Source: Rhizobium sp. CF122 (lineage in GTDB: Bacteria > Pseudomonadota > Alphaproteobacteria > Rhizobiales > Rhizobiaceae). From it: a DNA stretch of 64,000 nt. Of this stretch, positions 34,088 to 41,979 are shown piece after piece. Below the pieces are notes generated by a model. It made no database searches and was not told where the DNA came from. It saw only the letters and a program-made list of their open reading frames with translations. The stretch spans positions 151,590 to 215,589 of the forward strand of contig NZ_AKKA01000087.1 in NCBI RefSeq assembly GCF_000282035.1, written 5' to 3'. The first letter of the stretch is position 1. Each line of letters opens with the position of its first letter. The translations under genes and the position numbers were made by a program.

Positions 34088-34495
34088 TCAGGCAGGTTGT
34101 CCGACGCAGCATGCCGCCCCGATATCGGTCCGGGAAAAGTCCTCGCCGATGAAGTGCAGCGGTTCGTCCGCGCGCTTTGCCAAAGCGTAGGAAAAGCAAT
34201 CGGCGAAATTCAATGCCGCTGAATGGCGGCCTTTGCCGTAGGTCAACCAGGCTTGCGTCGCCAAATCGACTAAATCGGAATCGACCGGGATGATGTCCGC
34301 CTCGATCTTACGGAGCCACAGATCGATTTCGGCCAATGCGTGTTCTCCGCGCCGGCTGACCAGCACCATGCGCGCTTCGAGCACGCATGTCGCCGGAACT
34401 AGGTGAACTGGGCTGGCGACAAGCGCTCTTTCGAGTTTCGCCGCCTCAGGTTCGTTACGCAGGATCGCGACGATGGCGAAGGTATCGATCACCAT
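34088..34495 (-). CDS. vapC: Type II toxin VapC (PIN-domain ribonuclease)
   Basis: A 135-residue PIN-domain protein. Acidic residues of the active site are seen in MVIDTFAIV (Asp4), CVLEARM (Glu), NFADCFSYA (Asp) and the GEDFSRTD end (Asp). VapC toxins cleave tRNA or rRNA when freed from antitoxin. The start ATG overlaps the last base of the antitoxin stop region (shared base 34495), typical for coupled TA pairs. It lies next to the integrase relic, consistent with an addiction module on transferred DNA. Confidence 0.85.
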   Translation of the reverse strand: MVIDTFAIVAILRNEPEAAKLERALVASPVHLVPATCVLEARMVLVSRRGEHALAEIDLWLRKIEADIIPVDSDLVDLATQAWLTYGKGRHSAALNFADCFSYALAKRADEPLHFIGEDFSRTDIGAACCVGQPA

Positions 34496-34752
34496 CAGTT
34501 CGGAATTCCATGCTCGTCATAGCCGACGATCTCCTCGTCACTGCGACTGTCTAGTTCCGGCAGGCGCGCCACCCTTTCGCGGATCGCGCGCAGTTCGCCG
34601 AGCAGACGCTCCTGGGCAACATCGCCGTACCCCATGCGATGCAAGCGCTCGCTGAGCGCTTGATGAATGGCGGCGGTTTTGCTGATGCCCTGGCGGCGCG
34701 CGAGTTCGTCTATGAGAGCGACGGTCGCCGGATTTTTGATGTTCAGGGACAC
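34495..34752 (-). CDS. vapB: Type II antitoxin VapB
   Basis: An 85-residue protein with a short N-terminal DNA-binding part (IKNPATVALIDELARRQGIS, ribbon-helix-helix-like) followed by a helical toxin-neutralising tail ending GYDEHGIPN. This type is annotated as PSK-operon-like VapB antitoxins of alphaproteobacteria. It precedes and slightly overlaps vapC. It should repress its own promoter together with VapC. Confidence 0.8.
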   Translation of the reverse strand: MSLNIKNPATVALIDELARRQGISKTAAIHQALSERLHRMGYGDVAQERLLGELRAIRERVARLPELDSRSDEEIVGYDEHGIPN

Positions 34753-35063
34753 GAAAGGCTCCAGAAATCTACCTTTTTAGCTAAATCTCCCATGGGGATG
34801 GTCACGTTGTCAAAACGTCCGATAGGGCGTTATCGGACGTTTCCGTCGATCCCAGTTCGTTGAAGCGGCAGTATTAACTGGCGCACACATCGACGGCAAT
34901 GGTTGGATCACTTTGCAGAGGCTTGACCGGGATGAAGCCGTCGCCCGCATTCGCCTCCTTCAGAAGACTTCGAGGGTTCGCCGCAGCTGTTGCAGTTCGG
35001 CCTGCGACGGCGCCTGTGTTCCGCCTCGCGATCATGTTATGGCTCCATCGGCTGGAGAAGCCT
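34753..35063. other. Promoter region of vapBC and unassigned sequence
   Basis: About 310 bases. It must contain the vapBC promoter near 34760-34800. There is no convincing gene. The sequence between 34800 and 35060 looks decayed. Confidence 0.35.
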
Positions 35064-35170
35064 CTATTTCGTAAGGCTTAGGATATAAGCAGAGACATCC
35101 TGAACATCGGTCGGCGAGAGTATTATATTCGGCATGGTCGGATGATTTTGGGCCGTGAGCCAAACGTTAA
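35064..35170 (-). pseudogene. C-terminal remnant of a c-type cytochrome
   Basis: The last ~34 codons read NVWLTAQNHPTMPNIILSPT and on to DVSAYILSLTK. This fits the end of class I c-type cytochromes, where the Met in TMPN is the axial haem ligand and the final helix follows. The CxxCH part is absent upstream, so only the tail of the gene is left. Minus strand, ending at the natural stop. Confidence 0.55.
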
Positions 35171-35286
35171 GCACTATTAGGCAGGAAGTGCCACCAATTC
35201 GATGACCAGACATTCTGGAGAGATGTCGCCGGCTTTCGGCTTTCCTTGTATTGCTGTAGGCTCGTCGTAGGAGATTGGAGTCCCGC

Positions 35287-35607
35287 ATGAACAGGATGGA
35301 CGCACTTACGGTGAGGAGACGTGAGACCCGGCACGAACGGGCGTCGGCAGCCGTTGCGCGTATTCTGCGTGCCGCTGAAAGGGATGGGATCGAAATAACC
35401 ATTATCGGCTCTTTGGCGAAAGGTGATTTCCGCTCCCATTCGGATGTTGATTTTCTCGTCCGCGGGCCGATCGAACCCAAGCGCCGTCATCTGGTTGAGC
35501 GACTGGTAGCTGACGGCATGCGGTCATCCGCGATTCCTTACGATCTGATTTTTGAGGACGATCTGACCGAAGATCGTGTCCTGGAGTTACTGCATGACAT
35601 CGTTTAG
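35287..35607 (+). CDS. MNT-type nucleotidyltransferase, antitoxin of a MNT/HEPN pair
   Basis: A 106-residue minimal nucleotidyltransferase with the signature GSLAKGDFRSHSDVDFLV (GSx3G...SDxD, metal-binding aspartates). In MNT/HEPN toxin-antitoxin systems this protein AMPylates a tyrosine of the HEPN toxin to silence it. Start at the ATG at 35287. The 3' end overlaps the start of the HEPN gene by 14 bp, so translation is coupled. Confidence 0.82.
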   Translation: MNRMDALTVRRRETRHERASAAVARILRAAERDGIEITIIGSLAKGDFRSHSDVDFLVRGPIEPKRRHLVERLVADGMRSSAIPYDLIFEDDLTEDRVLELLHDIV

Positions 35608-36115
35608 CCTGCCAGAGTTCGCGAAACTTTCCCCAAGAATCGCCCGCGCAGAGCGCGAGCTGGCACAGATGGAACAGTATTACGCAAGCCATTCGGCTGA
35701 GGTGGCAGATGGAGACTGGGGAGCCGTGGCGGCGGTCTCATCGGGCATCCACAATGTCTATAATGGAATTGAGGACATTCTTCTCAGTATCGCGAAAGAT
35801 GTCGATGATTACGTCCCAACAGGCGGTTCTGCCCACCAGGACATCCTTGATCAGATGGCAGCCGAGATTGCTGGAACGCGTCCGGCACTACTCGATCTCG
35901 AACTTTATGACGCTCTTTTTGAACTCAAGGGATTTCGCCATCTCGTGCGCCACAAATACGGTTTCGACCTGAAGCCCGACAAGGTCGCCACAAACCTCGA
36001 GCTTCTCAAGTCTGCCTTTCCCGCGTTCATTGACGCGGTGATCCGGCTAGAGAGGGCAATGAGGAGCGGCGACGATCACGACGGCGGAAACGGCAAGACG
36101 TTCAGCACCGGATAA
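35594..36115 (+). CDS. HEPN-domain protein, toxin of a MNT/HEPN pair
   Basis: A 173-residue helical protein. The HEPN active motif Rx4HxY is present exactly as RHLVRHKY (~residue 120), containing the tyrosine that MNT partners modify. Such proteins are ribonucleases that cleave RNA when unmodified. It is somewhat longer than typical minimal HEPN toxins (~110-145 aa), with an N-terminal helical extension. It overlaps the MNT gene and follows vapBC in the same island. A role in plasmid stability or phage defence is inferred. Confidence 0.8.
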   Translation: MTSFSLPEFAKLSPRIARAERELAQMEQYYASHSAEVADGDWGAVAAVSSGIHNVYNGIEDILLSIAKDVDDYVPTGGSAHQDILDQMAAEIAGTRPALLDLELYDALFELKGFRHLVRHKYGFDLKPDKVATNLELLKSAFPAFIDAVIRLERAMRSGDDHDGGNGKTFSTG

Positions 36116-36189
36116 TCTCAGCATACCACTATAACAGCGCAATTTGCATCCCCTCGACGACCAGCGCCGCGCCTTTTAGGCGAACCAAC

Positions 36190-36594
36190 CTAGTGAGATT
36201 TGTAGTTCGGCAATGTCTCGGCGGGTACGACGATACCCGCATAATGAACCGGAACGTCTTCGCGGTCACGAAAGCACCGGCCAAACGCGCAAACAGCGAC
36301 ATAGATCCCATCTTCGTTCAGGACGCGGTAGTTCTGCACCGTGGGATGCTCCGCAACAATGGTGTCGTTGATCTGTTTGGCCAGGGTCGGCGCATCCTGA
36401 GGATGAATACGCTCCATGTAGGTCTGTAGCGGCAGGCCATGTTCTGCTTCGTCAGGCTCAAGGCCAAACAACCGCGCAAGGGCGCTGTCTGCATAGACGA
36501 GATTGCTCCGGAGGTCCCACGTAAACAATCCGGCATCGGGCATCGGTTCGCCTGAGATTTGCGTGGAAAACAGGTGATCGCCTTGGGGTATCAT
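36190..36594 (-). CDS. Stand-alone PAS-domain protein
   Basis: A 134-residue protein made almost entirely of one PAS_3 fold (FTWDLRSNLVYADSALARLF, then ERIHPQDAPTLAKQI and YRVLNEDGIYVAVCAFGRCF). There is no output domain, so it could be a sensor module acting through partners or the N-terminal piece of a lost kinase. The frame ends cleanly and the start follows GGAG-like sequence. Neighbours do not show its role. Confidence 0.72.
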   Translation of the reverse strand: MIPQGDHLFSTQISGEPMPDAGLFTWDLRSNLVYADSALARLFGLEPDEAEHGLPLQTYMERIHPQDAPTLAKQINDTIVAEHPTVQNYRVLNEDGIYVAVCAFGRCFRDREDVPVHYAGIVVPAETLPNYKSH

Positions 36595-36687
36595 GGCCGC
36601 TCCTCAAAGACCGTTATGAGGAGAAGATGGAGCAGCCCTGTTCTTCCGCAAGTTGGCACTTCTCAGTACCGGGCACTCCCCAGAAGT

Positions 36688-36999
36688 TTACCTCGACGCG
36701 CTCACCGTTACTGTCGGACGAGTGCAGATTTCATCTAGGGTCGAAAGGATTTTTCGGACGCCGTAGTGGGTGGTCGAATAGTAGATTGTCTGGGCGTCAC
36801 GTCGGGTTGTTACGATGTCGCCTTCACGTAGTCTCGCCAGATGCTGGGATAGAGCCGACTGAGAAAGTCCAACTCGTTTCGCGAGCTCGCCGACGTTCAG
36901 TTCGTTGTCTAAGAGGAGGCTGGCAATCAGGAGCCTTTTTTGATTTGCCAGAAGCGCAAGCAATCTTGCCTCTTCATGGAAGTTTGTATCGCTGTGCAT
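36688..36999 (-). CDS. ArsR/SmtB-family winged-helix repressor
   Basis: A 103-residue ArsR-type regulator with the DNA-recognition helix LSQSALSQHLARLREGDIV and a wing RRDAQTIYYS. The cysteines of the arsenic-sensing ELCVC motif are absent (the stretch reads ELNVGELAK), so it does not look like a classic metal sensor. No obvious target gene is adjacent; the nearest plus-strand operon starts 510 bases away. It may regulate a gene lost in the rearrangements of this island. Confidence 0.8.
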   Translation of the reverse strand: MHSDTNFHEEARLLALLANQKRLLIASLLLDNELNVGELAKRVGLSQSALSQHLARLREGDIVTTRRDAQTIYYSTTHYGVRKILSTLDEICTRPTVTVSASR

Positions 37000-37364
37000 T
37001 TCAGGGATTCACCTAACTTCGAAAACTCGCGCTTACTTAAACGTAAGGTGGCGAAATTGCTATGGCAACTTGATCGAAATTGATTGATCGACTTTGGGCG
37101 AAGAGACGGTCCGTCAATTGGCCGACTGTGGCTGCCAGCGCGTATGAGCGGCGCGCGCAATGGTCTCGGGCGAAGACATTTCCCTGGATCGGACGGTGAC
37201 GTCGGCCATCCGTGAAAGTCTTTTCGGGCAGCCTCTTTTCGCGGAGCCCCGATTTCTCGAAGGTGACCGACAACCTTAGCCGTCCGTCCGCTCAACCGTT
37301 GATTGCGGCCAAGGCGACGTGTCGAGGGCTATTAACTCGAATATGGGAGAAATGCTGCCCTGCA
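37000..37364. other. Intergenic region, no gene recognised
   Basis: About 365 bases between the ArsR gene and the importer leader. A short frame near 37165-37280 faintly resembles the wing region of LysR proteins, but it is too short to call. Confidence 0.35.
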
Positions 37365-37413
37365 AAAAAAGCCAGTTCGCATCGCTGCAGCTTTTTTGGC
37401 GATGCAGCTTGAC
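37365..37413 (+). promoter_or_regulatory. Overlapping hairpins and a -35-like box upstream of the amino-acid ABC operon
   Basis: Two stems share sequence: AAAAAAGC (37365-37372) with GCTTTTTT (37390-37397), and GCATCGC (37379-37385) with GCGATGC (37399-37405). They cannot form together. A perfect TTGACA follows at 37408, but no good -10 box is seen 16-18 bases on. It may be a terminator of upstream transcription followed by the operon promoter. Confidence 0.35.
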
Positions 37414-37508
37414 AATTTATTGCTGATGCCGCTTCCTGTGAAAATCCAATAAAACAGACATGTGTCCGGAATATTGGACAAGAGCAAAATGTTCACAAGG
37501 GGAACGCC

Positions 37509-38348
37509 ATGACATCTTCTTTTCGTGTCGGCCTGATCGCTTTGGCCGCAGCCACAATTCTTTCCAGCCCGGTTCTCGCGGACGGGAGCAAGCTCGACGA
37601 GGTGCTTGCTCGCGGTCACCTCGTCATGGGGACAGGCAGCACCAATGCGCCCTGGCACTTCAAGAGCGCCGATGACAAGCTCCAGGGGTTTGACGTCGAT
37701 ATGGGTCACATCATCGCCAAGGCTCTCTTTGGCGATCCTGAGAAGATCGAGTACGTCAATCAGTCCTCAGACGCCCGCATTCCGAACATCACCACGGACA
37801 AAGTCGACATCACCTGCCAGTTCATGACGGTGACGGGCGAGCGAGCCCAGCAGATCGCCTTCACGATTCCCTATTACCGTGAAGGTGTCGGCCTGATGCT
37901 GAAGGCTGATGGCAAGTATGCCGACTACGCAGCGCTTAAGGCTGCCGGCTCATCGGTGACAATTTCGGTCCTGCAGAATGTTTATGCAGAAGCTATGGTT
38001 CATGCCGCGCTTCCAGAAGCGACAGTCGACCAGTATGACTCCGTAGACCTGATTTATCAGGCATTGGAATCCGGCCGTGCCGACTCCGTGGCCACCGACC
38101 AGTCCTCGCTGGCGTGGTACATGACCCAAAACCCCGGCAAGTATAAGGATGCAGGCTTCGGCTGGAATCCGCAGACCTATGCCTGCGGCGTCAAGCGCGG
38201 CGACCAGGATTGGCTGAATTTCGTCAACACCGCCCTTCACGAAGCCATGACCGGTGTCGAATTTGATGCCTATGCCAAATCGTTCAAGACTTGGTTTGGC
38301 AAGGATCTGACGCCTCCGCAAATCGGCTTCCCGGTCGAATACAAGTAA
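37509..38348 (+). CDS. Amino-acid-type ABC transporter substrate-binding protein
   Basis: A 279-residue periplasmic binding protein of the SBP_bac_3 family. It has a Sec signal peptide ending near VLADG (~residue 25) and the family features LQGFDVDMGHIIAKALFG and KVDITCQFMTVTGERA. AAGGGGA precedes the ATG. It is the first gene of a six-gene plus-strand set: binding protein, two permeases, ATPase, RidA, IclR regulator. A polar amino acid or related amine is the likely ligand. Confidence 0.9.
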   Translation: MTSSFRVGLIALAAATILSSPVLADGSKLDEVLARGHLVMGTGSTNAPWHFKSADDKLQGFDVDMGHIIAKALFGDPEKIEYVNQSSDARIPNITTDKVDITCQFMTVTGERAQQIAFTIPYYREGVGLMLKADGKYADYAALKAAGSSVTISVLQNVYAEAMVHAALPEATVDQYDSVDLIYQALESGRADSVATDQSSLAWYMTQNPGKYKDAGFGWNPQTYACGVKRGDQDWLNFVNTALHEAMTGVEFDAYAKSFKTWFGKDLTPPQIGFPVEYK

Positions 38349-38357
38349 ATGGCCCGA

Positions 38358-38380
38358 GGGAGCGGGTCCATCCCGCTCCC
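38358..38380 (+). promoter_or_regulatory. Intercistronic hairpin after the binding-protein gene
   Basis: GGGAGCGGG-TCCAT-CCCGCTCCC, a perfect 9-bp stem with a 5-base loop, starts nine bases after the binding-protein stop and ends just before the permease ribosome-binding site. It has no T run. It probably stabilises the upstream mRNA or reduces read-through. Confidence 0.65.
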
Positions 38381-38402
38381 GCTTCTGGAGGGGCGGCCTA
38401 CA

Positions 38403-39065
38403 ATGGGTTATACGCTGAATTTCGCTGCCGTTTGGCGCAACTTCGATTTCCTACTTAGCGGCTTGATGTTGAGCCTCGGCTTGGCGGTGGTCTCGATCTT
38501 GATCGGGGCTGTCCTCGGTCTTTTTGTAGCTTTCGCGCTGCTTTCGAGGAACCGCCTCATCGTCGTGCCGGCGCGCTCCTATGTTACTGTGATACGAAAT
38601 CTGCCGATCCTCATTCTCGTCTTGTTTGCGTTCTTTGCGCTGCCTCAGATCGGCTTCCGGCTCGACAAGATAAAGAGCTTCGTCCTGGTTCTGTCGCTCT
38701 ACTCGGGAGCGTATCTGGCGGAAGTTTTCCGCGCTGGACTTCTCTCTATTCCAAAGGGATTGACGGAAGCCGGAATGGCGATTGGCCTAACGTCGATGCA
38801 GATACGCACCTCGATCATAGCGCCACTGATGATCCGCAACGTTCTGCCGTCGCTATCGTCGACAATCATCTCTCTCTTTAAGGACACATCGCTTGCCGCA
38901 ACGATCGCCGTGCCCGAGCTGACGTTTGCAGCGCGCAAGATCAACGTCGAGAGCTTCCGTGTCATCGAGACCTGGATAGTCACATCCGCTCTCTATGTCG
39001 TCACCTGTTTCCTCATTGCCGCCCTGATGCGCCTTGTCGAGCGGCGTCTGGCATTGCCGAGGTAA
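38403..39065 (+). CDS. Amino-acid ABC transporter permease (HisM/HisQ type)
   Basis: A 220-residue inner-membrane permease starting at the ATG at 38403 behind a strong GGAGGGG. It has five or so hydrophobic helices, the conserved VIRNLPILILVLFAFFALP segment and the EAA-like loop GLTEAGMAIGLTSMQIRTSI. It pairs with the next permease as a heterodimer. The longer frame from 38349 crosses the hairpin and is unlikely to be translated. Confidence 0.9.
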   Translation: MGYTLNFAAVWRNFDFLLSGLMLSLGLAVVSILIGAVLGLFVAFALLSRNRLIVVPARSYVTVIRNLPILILVLFAFFALPQIGFRLDKIKSFVLVLSLYSGAYLAEVFRAGLLSIPKGLTEAGMAIGLTSMQIRTSIIAPLMIRNVLPSLSSTIISLFKDTSLAATIAVPELTFAARKINVESFRVIETWIVTSALYVVTCFLIAALMRLVERRLALPR

Positions 39066-39069
39066 GCCA

Positions 39070-39729
39070 ATGTCTCAAACTTTTCTCGATCAACTTTGGA
39101 TCGCCCGCCATGTCATCGTGAATGGCGTCGCGATGACGGTATCGATCTCCCTGCTGGCCATCCTCGCAGGCTCGGTGCTCGGGATCTTTGTCGGTCTGGC
39201 TCTGGTTTATGGAAACGGTGTGCTGCGCCTGATCGTGAGGGCCTATACGGACGTGATCCGCGGCACGCCGGTTTTGGTCCTTGTCCTCGCCAGCTACTAC
39301 GTCTCGAGCGCCGTGGGCATCGAATTGGGACCATTCGCGGCGGGCGTTCTGGCGCTGGCGATATTTTGTTCGTCCCACGTCGGTGAGATCGTTCGCGGTG
39401 CCCTGCAAGCCATCCCGAAGGGACAGACCGAAGCTGCAAAAGCGATCGGACTGACGTTCACGCAGACGTTCACCTCCGTCCTGTGGCCTCAAGCCCTGCG
39501 CCAGTGTCTGCCAGCCTGGGTCAACACGGCGGCAGAAATGGTGAAGGCATCGACCCTGCTGTCGGTAATCGGTGTGGCGGAGCTGCTGCTGCGCACGCAG
39601 GAGATCATCTCCCGCAACTTCATGAGTCTGCAGTTCTACTTCCTGGCAGGAGCCCTCTATTTCGTCGTCAACTTCGGTATCGAGCGTTTCGGCAAATTCG
39701 TCGAGCGCAAGACTGCCCTTCCATCCTGA
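39070..39729 (+). CDS. Amino-acid ABC transporter permease (second subunit)
   Basis: A 219-residue permease of the same family, with the VIRGTPVLVLVLASYYVSSA segment and the EAA-like loop GQTEAAKAIGLTFTQTFTSV. The start is the ATG at 39070, four bases after the previous stop, with GAGG overlapping the end of the previous gene. Confidence 0.9.
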   Translation: MSQTFLDQLWIARHVIVNGVAMTVSISLLAILAGSVLGIFVGLALVYGNGVLRLIVRAYTDVIRGTPVLVLVLASYYVSSAVGIELGPFAAGVLALAIFCSSHVGEIVRGALQAIPKGQTEAAKAIGLTFTQTFTSVLWPQALRQCLPAWVNTAAEMVKASTLLSVIGVAELLLRTQEIISRNFMSLQFYFLAGALYFVVNFGIERFGKFVERKTALPS

Positions 39730-39741
39730 GGAGGCCGATCG

Positions 39742-40512
39742 ATGGCCAAGACAATGCTTGAAATCAAGGGCCTGCGCAAAACTTATGGCCAACACGAGGT
39801 TCTCAAAGGCGTCGACTGCTCCGTGCAGGAAGGCGAGGTCATTTCGATCATCGGCTCGTCCGGCTCGGGCAAGACCACGATGCTGCGCTGCGTGAACATG
39901 CTGGAGGAATTCCAGGGCGGCACGATCAGCCTCGATGGAGAAGAGATCGGCTACCACGTCCAAGGATCGACGCGTCGGCGCAAGACCGAGAAGGAGATTG
40001 CCCGTCAACGCGCTCTTACGGGAATGGCTTTCCAGCAATTCAACCTGTTCCCGCACATGACTGCAGCCCAGAACGTCATGCTTGGCCTCATCAAGGTCAA
40101 GAAGATGCCGAAAGCCGAAGCGCGCTTAATCGCCGAGCGTTGGCTCGACCGCGTCGGGTTGTCGGCACGAACCAATCACTACCCAGGCCAGCTTTCCGGT
40201 GGTCAGCAGCAACGCGTGGCAATCGCCCGTGCAATCGCAATGTCACCACGCCTTATGCTGTTCGATGAGGTGACCTCGGCTCTTGATCCCGAACTGGTGG
40301 GTGAAGTGCTGCAGGTGATCAAGGGTCTCGCGGCAGACGGCATGACCATGCTGCTGGTCACCCATGAGATGCGCTTTGCCTACGAAGTTTCATCGCGTGT
40401 CATCTTCATGAATCAAGGGGTCATCTGCGAGCAGGGTGATCCAAAGGAGATGTTCGTGAGGCCCAAGACCGAGCGCTTGGCTGAATTCCTGAAGACCTCC
40501 AGCTTCAACTAA
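39742..40512 (+). CDS. Amino-acid ABC transporter ATP-binding protein
   Basis: A 256-residue ATPase with Walker A GSSGSGKTT (~residue 36), Q-loop AFQQFNLFP, signature LSGGQQQRVA and Walker B LMLFDEVTSALD (Val in place of the usual Pro after the catalytic Glu, a known variation in GlnQ-like proteins). GAGGAGG precedes the ATG. It completes the importer with the two permeases and binding protein upstream. Confidence 0.92.
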   Translation: MAKTMLEIKGLRKTYGQHEVLKGVDCSVQEGEVISIIGSSGSGKTTMLRCVNMLEEFQGGTISLDGEEIGYHVQGSTRRRKTEKEIARQRALTGMAFQQFNLFPHMTAAQNVMLGLIKVKKMPKAEARLIAERWLDRVGLSARTNHYPGQLSGGQQQRVAIARAIAMSPRLMLFDEVTSALDPELVGEVLQVIKGLAADGMTMLLVTHEMRFAYEVSSRVIFMNQGVICEQGDPKEMFVRPKTERLAEFLKTSSFN

Positions 40513-40529
40513 AAGAGAAAGTGAAAAGA

Positions 40530-40919
40530 ATGACGATCAAGCGCTATGGGGCCGGTGAAACTGGCGCAGGCGGACAACCACTTCCCTTCGCCCGAGCCAC
40601 CGAAGCAGGCGGCTGGCTGTATGTTTCCGGTCAGGTCCCTATGGAAAAGGGGGAGATTGTCGGTGGCGGAATCGTTGCCCAGAGCCGAAAGGCGATCGAA
40701 AACCTGATTGCCATTCTCAATGAGGCGGGCTACAGCCTTGAAGACGTCGTGCGCGTGGGCGTGTGGCTTGACGATCCGCGCGATTTCTGGAGCTTTAACG
40801 GCGTGTATGCCGACTATTTCGGCGAAAACCCTCCGGCGCGCGCTTGCGTCCAATCACGCATGATGGTCGATTGCAAGGTCGAAGTTGACTGCGTTGCCTA
40901 CCGCGCGGATCGCGCCTAA
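40530..40919 (+). CDS. RidA/YjgF-family imine deaminase
   Basis: A 129-residue Rid protein with the conserved Arg in PARACVQSRM (equivalent to RidA Arg105) and the fold motifs WLYVSGQVPMEKGEIVGGG and FWSFNGVYADYFGE. Rid proteins hydrolyse reactive imines formed from amino acids or amines. Co-transcription with the importer suggests it acts on an imine derived from the imported compound. An in-frame GTG at 40521 is also possible; I chose the ATG at 40530 from the usual N terminus. Confidence 0.85.
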   Translation: MTIKRYGAGETGAGGQPLPFARATEAGGWLYVSGQVPMEKGEIVGGGIVAQSRKAIENLIAILNEAGYSLEDVVRVGVWLDDPRDFWSFNGVYADYFGENPPARACVQSRMMVDCKVEVDCVAYRADRA

Positions 40920-40933
40920 TACTGGAGAAAAGC

Positions 40934-41743
40934 ATGGCTGAGGCTGGTGTCGACACAGTGTCGCGGCGCACCCGAGGACTGGATCGTGCCTTTGAGATCC
41001 TCGAATTCCTGCGCGTGAGGCGCCAGCCCATGCGGCCAAACGAGATCGCCGCCGAGATCGGTGCGCCGCGCTCCTCGGTCTACGAGCTCGTCAACCTGTT
41101 GCTCAGCCATGGCATGCTCGACTACTATCAGGACGATGGCCGGGTCTATCTCGGCCGCCGGCTCTATTTCCTCGGCACCGCCTATGCCGAACAGTTCGAC
41201 CTCATGCGCGAATGCGAGCGCATGCTGATCCGCCTCGCAGAGGAAACCCGGGAGACGGCGCAGATGTGCGTCCTCGAGGGTACGAAGTATACGGTGGCTA
41301 TGATGCGGGAAGGCATCCGCCCGTTCCGCATTTCCTCAAATGTCGGCGAACTCGTCTCGATACCCTGGACGGCCTCGGGGCGGCTGCTCGTGTCGCACCT
41401 GTCCGACCGCCAGATCCTTGACCTCATTCCCCCGGACGACTTCGTCCTGCCGAACGGCAGGCGCCTCGATCCAGCCGACTTCATCGGGCAAGTCCGCAAC
41501 GCGGCGCGCGACGGCTATTTCACCTTCAACAGCGAAGTCGAGAACTTTACGCATTGCTTCGCCGTGCCGGTTCATCAGGCGGATGGTGCATGCATCGCAA
41601 CGCTATGTTTAGTCGCGCCGCGCGAAGATGGCTTGCGCAATCGGGCGGCCTACCTTGAGAGTCTTCTCGACGCTGCATCGGAAATATCCGAGAAGCTCGG
41701 CTATTCACGCAACTCGGATCGGCGTGTTGGCGCGCTAAGCTAA
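40934..41743 (+). CDS. IclR-family transcriptional regulator
   Basis: A 269-residue regulator with an N-terminal winged helix (~15-80, MRPNEIAAEIGAPRSSVYEL) and a C-terminal IclR effector domain (~90-255, ETAQMCVLEGTKYTVAMMRE and ENFTHCFAVPVH). GGAG precedes the ATG by eight bases. It is the last gene of the importer/RidA operon and most likely controls it according to the imported molecule. A terminator follows. Confidence 0.88.
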   Translation: MAEAGVDTVSRRTRGLDRAFEILEFLRVRRQPMRPNEIAAEIGAPRSSVYELVNLLLSHGMLDYYQDDGRVYLGRRLYFLGTAYAEQFDLMRECERMLIRLAEETRETAQMCVLEGTKYTVAMMREGIRPFRISSNVGELVSIPWTASGRLLVSHLSDRQILDLIPPDDFVLPNGRRLDPADFIGQVRNAARDGYFTFNSEVENFTHCFAVPVHQADGACIATLCLVAPREDGLRNRAAYLESLLDAASEISEKLGYSRNSDRRVGALS

Positions 41744-41757
41744 GGGCGCCTGGCGAC

Positions 41758-41793
41758 AAAAGCCAAACGCGGACCATTTCCCGCGCGGCTTTT
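41758..41793 (+). terminator. Rho-independent terminator after the IclR gene
   Basis: AAAAGCC (41758-41764) pairs with GGCTTTT (41787-41793), with an inner CGCGG/CCGCG stem (41768-41772 and 41781-41785). The T-rich end follows directly. It lies 14 bases after the iclR stop. Confidence 0.65.
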
Positions 41794-41979
41794 CTTCTAG
41801 GTCAACGCGATGCCCTTTTTCGCCCTTTAGGAAGCTAAGTCGTGCGCGCAACTTTGCCAGCAGTACGTCGAAGCTCAGCACGGTAACGTTATAGGTTGCT
41901 TCTTAAGCCGAGCCGGCAATGATCAAACATTGGACCGCATGTGTGAAGACGTCATAGGCTTCTTGCCGTTGCGTCGGCC

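Noticed and set aside
37165..37280. LysR gene fragment
   Set aside because: A stretch reading RTVTSAIRESLFGQPLFAEP recalls the LysR wing, but the helix-turn-helix before it is missing and the match is too short to call.
39013..40056. 347-codon minus-strand open frame
   Set aside because: Antisense to the amino-acid permease and ATPase genes; shadow frame.
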